Assembly: GCF_002197845.1 (NCBI RefSeq)
Contig: NZ_NIDE01000007.1
Location: 62,001 to 126,000, forward strand
From: Fimbriiglobus ruber
GTDB taxonomy: Bacteria > Planctomycetota > Planctomycetia > Gemmatales > Gemmataceae
DNA length: 64,000 nt
Direction: 5' to 3'
Positions 58,860-64,000 of this stretch are shown piece after piece. Position numbers and translations under genes: made by a program. The notes under the pieces are model-generated. The model did not search any database and was not told the origin of the DNA. It saw only the letters and a program-made list of their open reading frames with translations. Within the stretch, counting starts at the first letter, position 1. The number at the start of each line of letters is the position of its first letter.

Positions 58860-61800
58860 TCACCACGCGGCCACCGGCAGCGGGGAGCCGCCGAGTTGCT
58901 TCAGGCGGCCGGCCCGCTGCGCTCGGGCATCGGGGGCGAGCGGCATGATGGTCCCCTCGGGGTCGAGTTCCATCCCGGTGGCGGCCTCGACCCAGGCCCG
59001 GATGCGCTCCGGCTCACCCGCGATCGGGACCGGCGTCGCCCAGACCGAGACCCGCCCGTCCCGGGTGCCGACGACAAAGCGCCGGCCGTCCGGGGAGAAG
59101 GCCACGGGCCGGGCGCCCGGGGCGCTCGGGGCCGGCCCAAGTGCCTTGCCGGTCGCTACGTCCCACACCCGCGCCGGCTGACTGTGGTCCCCGCTGATGA
59201 GGACGCACGACCCGTCGGGGCTGACGCTGAACCGGTCGATCCCGCCCTCGGGGTGGAACCGCGTGGGCCGCGACGGGTGATCGTCCATCGACCATTCCCG
59301 CAGAAAACCGTCGACCCAACTCAGGACTCCCTTACCGCCCGGGAAAAACACGGTCGCGTGGGTGTTCCCGTCCGCCTGCCGGAGCAACCGGTGGGACTCC
59401 CAATCCCAGAGCTGGGCTCCCGCGTCGGTCCCGAGTAAGACGGTCCGGCCGTCCGCGTGCGCGCTCACGTGGAACACCGGCATGTGCAGCCGCCACGTGT
59501 CGCCCGCCTGCACCCCGGTGTCCGCCGCGTGGGCTTCCACGGTCCCGTTCAGGCAGCCCGTATACAAGATCCGGCCGTCCGGACTGAAGGCCAGGGCGAC
59601 GGCCTCGGGCCACCGGAGGAACTCGTACTTTTTCCGGCCGGTCTCCCGGTCCCAGGCCTGGACGAGGCCGTCGAACTGGGCGGTCACGTACGTCCGGCCG
59701 TCCGGGCTGTAGACGGCGTTGACGACCCCCGACGGGTGCGCCCGGACCAGGCCGGTGGCCGGGTCGCCCAGCGCTTGTTCCCGGACGGTTTTATCGGCGG
59801 ACCAGGCCAGTACGGTCCGCCCGTCGGGGTGGAACTGTAGGCCGAGAATATCCGCGCCGAAGGCGAGCGGGCGGCCCGGCCCGGTGGCGGCGGGCGTGGT
59901 CCAGAGGCGGGCCGCGGCGGACTGGTTCCCGCCGGCGCTGGCCGCCACGGCGAACCGCCCGCTCCGGCTGAACACCACCGTCTGAACCGTCCCGTCGTGC
60001 CCCAGCGACCGCCCCACCTGATACCCTGTGGCCACGAGAAAAAACCGGGCGCCGGCATCCCGCGAGCCGGTCATCAGCAGTCGGCCGTCCGGACTGAACG
60101 CCAGCGACCGAACCTGCCGGCCGTGCGGCAACGGAATGCCCAGGGCCTGTCCCGTCGCCGCGAGCCACAGACGGGCCTCGCCCCCGACCTCGGCCCGGGT
60201 GCCGGTCATCGGGTCGATCGCCTCAATTTCACCACCGGTGGCGACGAACCGGCCGTCCGGGCTGAACGCCACCGCCTTCACCTTCCCCCGGTGTTGCCAG
60301 ACCGGGCCGCGGGGCTGGCCGGTGGCCGCGTCCCAGATGCGCGCCGTCCCGTCGTCGGCCCCGGTCAGAAGGAGTTTGCCGTCCGGGCTGAACGCGAGGG
60401 CGAGGATCGGGCCGGACGCGCGGATGACCGGCCCCCGCGGCTGCCCCGTGGCGGCGTCCCAGAACCGGGCCGTCCCGTCCTCGCCGGCCGTCGCCACGAG
60501 CGTGCCGTCCGGGCTGAACGCCGCGCACAGCGCGGGGAACAGGGTGGGCTCGTGGCGGGCGGGCCGGGGGTGAGTCAGCGTGCTGCGAGGGCTACCGTCC
60601 ACGATCCGCCACAGCCGGGCGTACTCCGCACAGACGGTCAACACGGTCTGGCCGTCCGGGCTGAACGCGGCCGTCATGACGTCGCTCGGGTGAGCCCACG
60701 GCCCCGCGACCCGCCGGCCCGTCGCCGCGTCCCACAGCTGGGCGGAGCCGGTGTCCTTGAGGTCGCCGCCGGCCGTCAGATACTTGGTCCCGTCCGGGCT
60801 GAAGGCCACCGCCCAGACGGGGCCGTTGTGCGGGATCGGGTCGCCCATCGGGGCCCCGGTTCGGGCGTCCCAGAGGCGGGCCGTCGCGTCCTTGCTGCCG
60901 GTCAACACGGTCCGCTCGTCCGGGCTGATGGCGACGGCCCACACCCAGTCCTTGTGCGGGAACGTTGCCCGCCGCTCGGACAAGAACTCGCCCCAGCCGG
61001 CGAGATTGCACCGGACGGCGCGCTCCAGGGGCGCGTCCCCGAGTTGGGAGGCGAGGTCGAGCGACCGGGCCAGCCAGACCAGGCCGCGGTCGAGTTCGTT
61101 GGCCTCGCAGAGGGTGATGCCCCGGTCCAGCGCGATCCCGGCCGACAGCCGCGTGGCCTGCCGTTCCTTGTCCTGAGCCTCTCTCTTGGCCACGGCCTCG
61201 TCGGACGCCTTGCCCGCGGCCCGCTGCCACTGCCACGCGACCAGAACGAACCCGACGATGACCACGGCGACCAGGGCGGCGGACAGGCCGGCGACGGCCG
61301 GGTGCCGCTTGGCTGCCTTCCAGACCCGCTCCCAGGCCGGCGTCGGCCGGGCCAGGATCGGCTTGTGGTCCAGGAACCGTCGGAGGTCGTCGGCGAGGTG
61401 TTCGGCGGACGCGTACCGGCGGCCCGGGTCTTTCTGCAGGCACTTCATGCAGATGACGTCCAGATCCCGGGGGACGCCGGGCTGGAGCTGCCGGGGCGGG
61501 ACGGGCTCCTCGGTCCGCACCAGGATCAGGGTGTCGATCGTGGTCGGACCCTGGAGGGGGACGCGGGCGGTGAGCATTTCGTACAGCACGGCCCCGAGAC
61601 TGTAGACGTCGGACGCCGGGCCGACCGCGGCGGCCGAGCCGGCGGCTTGCTCGGGGGACATGTAGTTCGGCGTACCGAGGACGTCCCCGTCCCGGGTACT
61701 CCCGGATTCCAGGGCCATTTGCTTGGCGATCCCGAAGTCCGCGATTTTGACGACCCCGAACTCCCCGGGCCGGCTCTCCCGGGATTCGAGTAAGATGTTG

Positions 61801-62450
61801 GCCGGCTTGATGTCGCGGTGGACGATCCCCCTCGTGTGAACGAAGTGGACGGCCCGGGCGACCGCTTCGACGACGGCGGCCGCGGCCTCGGGCTGCTGCG
61901 GCTTGCCGGCCATCTTGGCCCCGAGCGAGCCGCCGGGGACGAGGTCGAGGGCCAGGAACGCCTTGCCTTCGTGTTCGACGAATTCGTGGATCTGGACGAC
62001 GCCGGGGTGCCGGAGCTGAGCCAGGGCCTCGGCCTCGACCCGCGCCCGGGCCAGTTCGCGCCCGCCCGCGACCCGGAGCTGCTTGAGCGCCACGAACCGG
62101 CCGAGCCGGGTTTGGCGGGCCTTGTACACGACCCCCATCCCGCCCTGGCCGAGGACGCCCTCGATCTCGTAGCCCGGGACGCTTGGCCAGTTCTCCGGGT
62201 CCGCCAAATTGGGCCCGCGGGGGCGGCCCCGCGTATCCAGGGAAGGCGGCAAGTACGAAATGGACGACTGGCGCCGCAGGGCGATCAGGAGGCCGTCCGC
62301 CGAATTGGCGGCCGCGTCGAACCGCTGGGCGACGGACTCGCACGTCGGGCACTCTTCGAGGTGGTCGGCCACCGCGTCGAGTTCGGCCGCCGGGAGGGTG
62401 CCGCGGTGGAACGCGAGGAGCTGGGCTTCGGACGGGCAGGTGCGGAGCAC
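58860..62450 (-). CDS. Membrane Ser/Thr kinase with N-terminal zinc-finger-like motif and WD40 repeats
   Basis: 1196 residues from GTG 62450. Residues about 5-37 (C-P-S-E...LAFHRGTLP...HLEECPTC) resemble the zinc-binding anti-sigma fold. The kinase spans about 94-365: LGQGGMGVVYKARQ, VHRDIKPANILL, DFGIAKQ, GTPNYMSPEQAAG. A membrane segment lies at about 385-407 (AALVAVVIVGFVLVAWQW). From about 483 to 1166 there are some 14 WD40 repeats (AFSPDGK...ARLWDAATG). The propellers should be outside the cytoplasm if the kinase is inside. It is intact. It faces the ECF sigma gene at 62631 across 180 bases. Confidence 0.9.
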   Translation of the reverse strand: MLRTCPSEAQLLAFHRGTLPAAELDAVADHLEECPTCESVAQRFDAAANSADGLLIALRRQSSISYLPPSLDTRGRPRGPNLADPENWPSVPGYEIEGVLGQGGMGVVYKARQTRLGRFVALKQLRVAGGRELARARVEAEALAQLRHPGVVQIHEFVEHEGKAFLALDLVPGGSLGAKMAGKPQQPEAAAAVVEAVARAVHFVHTRGIVHRDIKPANILLESRESRPGEFGVVKIADFGIAKQMALESGSTRDGDVLGTPNYMSPEQAAGSAAAVGPASDVYSLGAVLYEMLTARVPLQGPTTIDTLILVRTEEPVPPRQLQPGVPRDLDVICMKCLQKDPGRRYASAEHLADDLRRFLDHKPILARPTPAWERVWKAAKRHPAVAGLSAALVAVVIVGFVLVAWQWQRAAGKASDEAVAKREAQDKERQATRLSAGIALDRGITLCEANELDRGLVWLARSLDLASQLGDAPLERAVRCNLAGWGEFLSERRATFPHKDWVWAVAISPDERTVLTGSKDATARLWDARTGAPMGDPIPHNGPVWAVAFSPDGTKYLTAGGDLKDTGSAQLWDAATGRRVAGPWAHPSDVMTAAFSPDGQTVLTVCAEYARLWRIVDGSPRSTLTHPRPARHEPTLFPALCAAFSPDGTLVATAGEDGTARFWDAATGQPRGPVIRASGPILALAFSPDGKLLLTGADDGTARIWDAATGQPRGPVWQHRGKVKAVAFSPDGRFVATGGEIEAIDPMTGTRAEVGGEARLWLAATGQALGIPLPHGRQVRSLAFSPDGRLLMTGSRDAGARFFLVATGYQVGRSLGHDGTVQTVVFSRSGRFAVAASAGGNQSAAARLWTTPAATGPGRPLAFGADILGLQFHPDGRTVLAWSADKTVREQALGDPATGLVRAHPSGVVNAVYSPDGRTYVTAQFDGLVQAWDRETGRKKYEFLRWPEAVALAFSPDGRILYTGCLNGTVEAHAADTGVQAGDTWRLHMPVFHVSAHADGRTVLLGTDAGAQLWDWESHRLLRQADGNTHATVFFPGGKGVLSWVDGFLREWSMDDHPSRPTRFHPEGGIDRFSVSPDGSCVLISGDHSQPARVWDVATGKALGPAPSAPGARPVAFSPDGRRFVVGTRDGRVSVWATPVPIAGEPERIRAWVEAATGMELDPEGTIMPLAPDARAQRAGRLKQLGGSPLPVAAW

Positions 62451-62630
62451 GCGAGACTTCCCGAGTTCGGGTGCCGGATGCGAGCCGGCGGCGGCGCAGG
62501 ACGACTGCCGGGGCCCTCTTGCTACCCGCCCGCCGACGACCTCGCTATCTTAACCTATCGGCAGTCTGTGACACCGCTTCATTCCACCCCCGTCAAATCC
62601 CCGGGCAGAAGTCGCGCACGAGGAGGGGCC
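62451..62630. promoter_or_regulatory. Divergent promoter region between kinase and ECF genes
   Basis: 180 bases between the two starts. It contains TGTGACAC near 62567, which is the complement of a TGTCACA word that recurs downstream of the ECF gene at 63254 and 63521. No classical -35/-10 pair was recognised. Confidence 0.4.
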
Positions 62631-63218
62631 ATGAATCCGTCGGACCGACCCACCTCCGCGAGCTTGTTGGTGCGCATCCGGGACAAGGACGAGGAAGCGT
62701 GGCGCCGGCTCGTCCACCTGTACGGGCCGCTGGTCGACCGCTGGTGCGGGCACCGCGGGGTCCGCGGGCAAGACGCCGACGACGTCCGCCAGGAAGTCTT
62801 TCAGGCCGTCGCCACCGGGCTCGACGGGTTCCGCCGGGATCGGCCCGGCGACACGTTCCGCGGGTGGCTGCGCGGAATCACTCGATTCAAGCTGCTCGAC
62901 CACTTCCGCCGCCGCCAGGCTCACCCCGAAGCCCAGGGCGGGACGGACGCCCACTTGCGCCTGCAACAACAGGTCGCCGACGAGGACCTCCCGGACGACA
63001 CCGCCGACGACCTCGGCGGGCTCTACCGCCGGGCGCTGGAGCTGGTCCGCGGCGAGTTCGAGCCCCAGACCTGGGACGCCTTCTGGCGGACCGCGGTCGA
63101 GGGCCAGAGCCCGACCGACATCGCGACCCAGCTCGGGGTGACCCCGGCCGCGATCCGCAAAGCCAAATCGCGGGTCCTCCTCCGGCTCCGCCAGGAGATC
63201 GGCGACCTGATCGCGTGA
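62631..63218 (+). CDS. ECF RNA polymerase sigma factor, kinase-linked
   Basis: 195 residues from ATG 62631, preceded by AGGAGGGG. Region 2: SLLVRIRDKDEEAWRRLVHLYGPLVDRWC, QDADDVRQEVFQAVATGLDGFRRDRPGDTFRGWLRGITRFKLLDHFRR. Region 4: FWRTAVEGQSPTDIATQLGVTPAAIRKAKSRVLLRLRQEIGDL. This is the planctomycete ECF group that accompanies Ser/Thr kinases. Being divergent from the WD40 kinase with its zinc-finger N-terminus suggests the kinase controls it. Confidence 0.88.
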   Translation: MNPSDRPTSASLLVRIRDKDEEAWRRLVHLYGPLVDRWCGHRGVRGQDADDVRQEVFQAVATGLDGFRRDRPGDTFRGWLRGITRFKLLDHFRRRQAHPEAQGGTDAHLRLQQQVADEDLPDDTADDLGGLYRRALELVRGEFEPQTWDAFWRTAVEGQSPTDIATQLGVTPAAIRKAKSRVLLRLRQEIGDLIA

Positions 63219-63626
63219 GCGATTCGACTTGATCGTCGGCTCGAAAAAACGGCTGTCACACGTCCGCGATCCTATCTCTGGGGACATGCGCCCGGAAACT
63301 CGCCGATTCCACGCGGGCGCCCCCCGAAACAGGATGTGGGCGGCCTCCGGGGACACCTGCCCGGACCTTCCACCCACGTCTCGTATCCCCTTGCTGACAC
63401 CTTCCAACATCGACTGCTGATATGTAAAACCGTTGTGCACGTCGTGCATTGATGAAGAAGTCTATTTGCAATTTGCAAATCGTTGAAATAAAAGCCGCGA
63501 CACATCCCGCTTCAAAATGCTGTCACACGCCTGCGATTCCACTTGCGTGAGGACTCCCGCCGCGATCGGTCCAGTCGGGCGGATGTGGCGGAGCGTCAGT
63601 TCGATCCCCCCAAAAGGAACCCCCCC
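63219..63626. promoter_or_regulatory. Upstream region of the LEPL-motif gene with a repeated CTGTCACACG motif
   Basis: 408 bases without a gene. CTGTCACACG(T/C)C(C/T)GCGAT occurs at 63253 and 63520 in the same orientation. They differ at two positions over 18 bases. This may be an operator or ECF-type promoter element; the second copy lies about 105 bases before the ATG at 63627. Confidence 0.4.
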
Positions 63627-64000
63627 ATGTGGCTGAATCCGCTGCGCCGGCGCCTCGGTCTCCCCGCTCTGAACACGGGCTCGCTCGGGCGGGCTGCCGC
63701 CCGGCCCCGCGCCCCGCTCGGGCTCGAGCCCCTCGACGACCGGCTGACCCCGTCCGTCACCGTCACCACCATACTCGACGTGTCCTCCGTCATCCCGGGC
63801 GTGGTCTCGCTCCGCAACGCCGTCGCGATGGTCGACGCCGGCCAGGTGCCGGATAACACCATCGTCCTCCCCGCCAACGCGAACGCGTACTCGACCGCGA
63901 ACGCCGGTCCCCTGAACGTCACCCACGACCTGATCCTCCAGGGCGGGGGAGCCGGGACGACGACGATCGACGCGGGCGGCGCCAGCGGGGTGTTCCTCCT
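63627..64000 (+). CDS. LEPL-motif surface protein with CSLREA-type beta-helix start, cut by window end
   Basis: Starts at ATG 63627 with AAAAGGAA seven bases upstream and stays open to the last base. The leader MWLNPLRRRLGLP is followed by GLEPLDDRLTPS, the same planctomycete extracellular motif seen at the start of the window. Then VSLRNAVAMVDAGQVPDNTIVLPA resembles the CSLREA domain that opens many right-handed beta-helix surface proteins, and GGGAGTTTIDAGG is the first beta-helix-like turn. It is expected to be a large exported protein; only 124 codons are visible. Confidence 0.85.
   Translation, partial: MWLNPLRRRLGLPALNTGSLGRAAARPRAPLGLEPLDDRLTPSVTVTTILDVSSVIPGVVSLRNAVAMVDAGQVPDNTIVLPANANAYSTANAGPLNVTHDLILQGGGAGTTTIDAGGASGVFL

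Overview
The window is high-GC DNA from a planctomycete, most likely a member of the Gemmataceae. The evidence is the mix of protein types: surface proteins with an L-E-P-L-x-D-R-L-T-P motif near the N-terminus, a PEP-CTERM protein, a DUF1559 prepilin-like protein, ECF sigma factors paired with or fused to Ser/Thr kinase and WD40 modules, a Gemmata-type 256-residue protein ending in a HVRGCWVVDLLLGKE-like tail, and a very heavy load of insertion sequences. Fimbriiglobus or Gemmata would fit, but the genus is a guess.

Layout. 1-7565: a large delta-60 repeat/FG-GAP surface protein gene with three frameshifts and an ISAzo13-family insertion. 7640-12607: a lipoprotein of glycosidase-like propeller type, a small zinc-ribbon protein, and a membrane-anchored ECF sigma/WD40/HEAT fusion. 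12608-15676: a decayed transposase, a tRNA-Ile(CAU) and a two-gene ABC exporter. 15696-21311: a signalling module with an ECF sigma factor facing a TPR-repeat Ser/Thr kinase (frameshifted) and, behind it, an FHA Ser/Thr kinase. 21651-27168: a Gemmata-family protein, a GmhB-like phosphatase and a three-gene ribose-type ABC importer. 27271-34369: an IS cluster with two abutting ISKra4 elements and an ISAs1 element that is itself split by a serine-recombinase element. 34337-37523: a low-complexity unknown protein and a PEP-CTERM gene split by a third ISKra4. 38033-40391: a PfkB sugar kinase, NAD(P)HX epimerase and a membrane protein. 40399-46701: a giant caspase-like/vWA protein gene broken by an ISAzo13-like element, frameshifts and an in-frame TAG. 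46894-48947: an M41-like peptidase domain and a truncated DUF1559 gene. 48922-55947: a second IS graveyard (ISKra4-like, IS5, IS630, IS66 and IS4 types). 56153-63218: a DUF4139 protein, an RluA-type pseudouridine synthase and a second divergent kinase/ECF pair. 63627-end: the start of another LEPL-motif surface protein.

How the genes work together. Two independent kinase/ECF pairs (20397/20580 and 62450/62631) are each divergently arranged around about 180 bases. Together with the ECF-WD40 fusion they point to membrane signalling that ends in sigma-factor control. The importer genes (binding protein, ATPase, permease) form one minus-strand operon with an A/T-rich inverted repeat between binding protein and ATPase.

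Gene damage is not evenly spread. All four host genes hit by an IS (delta-60, PEP-CTERM, caspase/vWA, DUF1559) are exported or surface proteins. In three of them the exact target duplication can be read (TTC, 9 bp, TAA), and removing the element restores the reading frame at the junction. Many additional single-base shifts, nearly all readable as one missing base, may be real decay or sequence error. No CRISPR array, prophage, rRNA or replication origin was seen.
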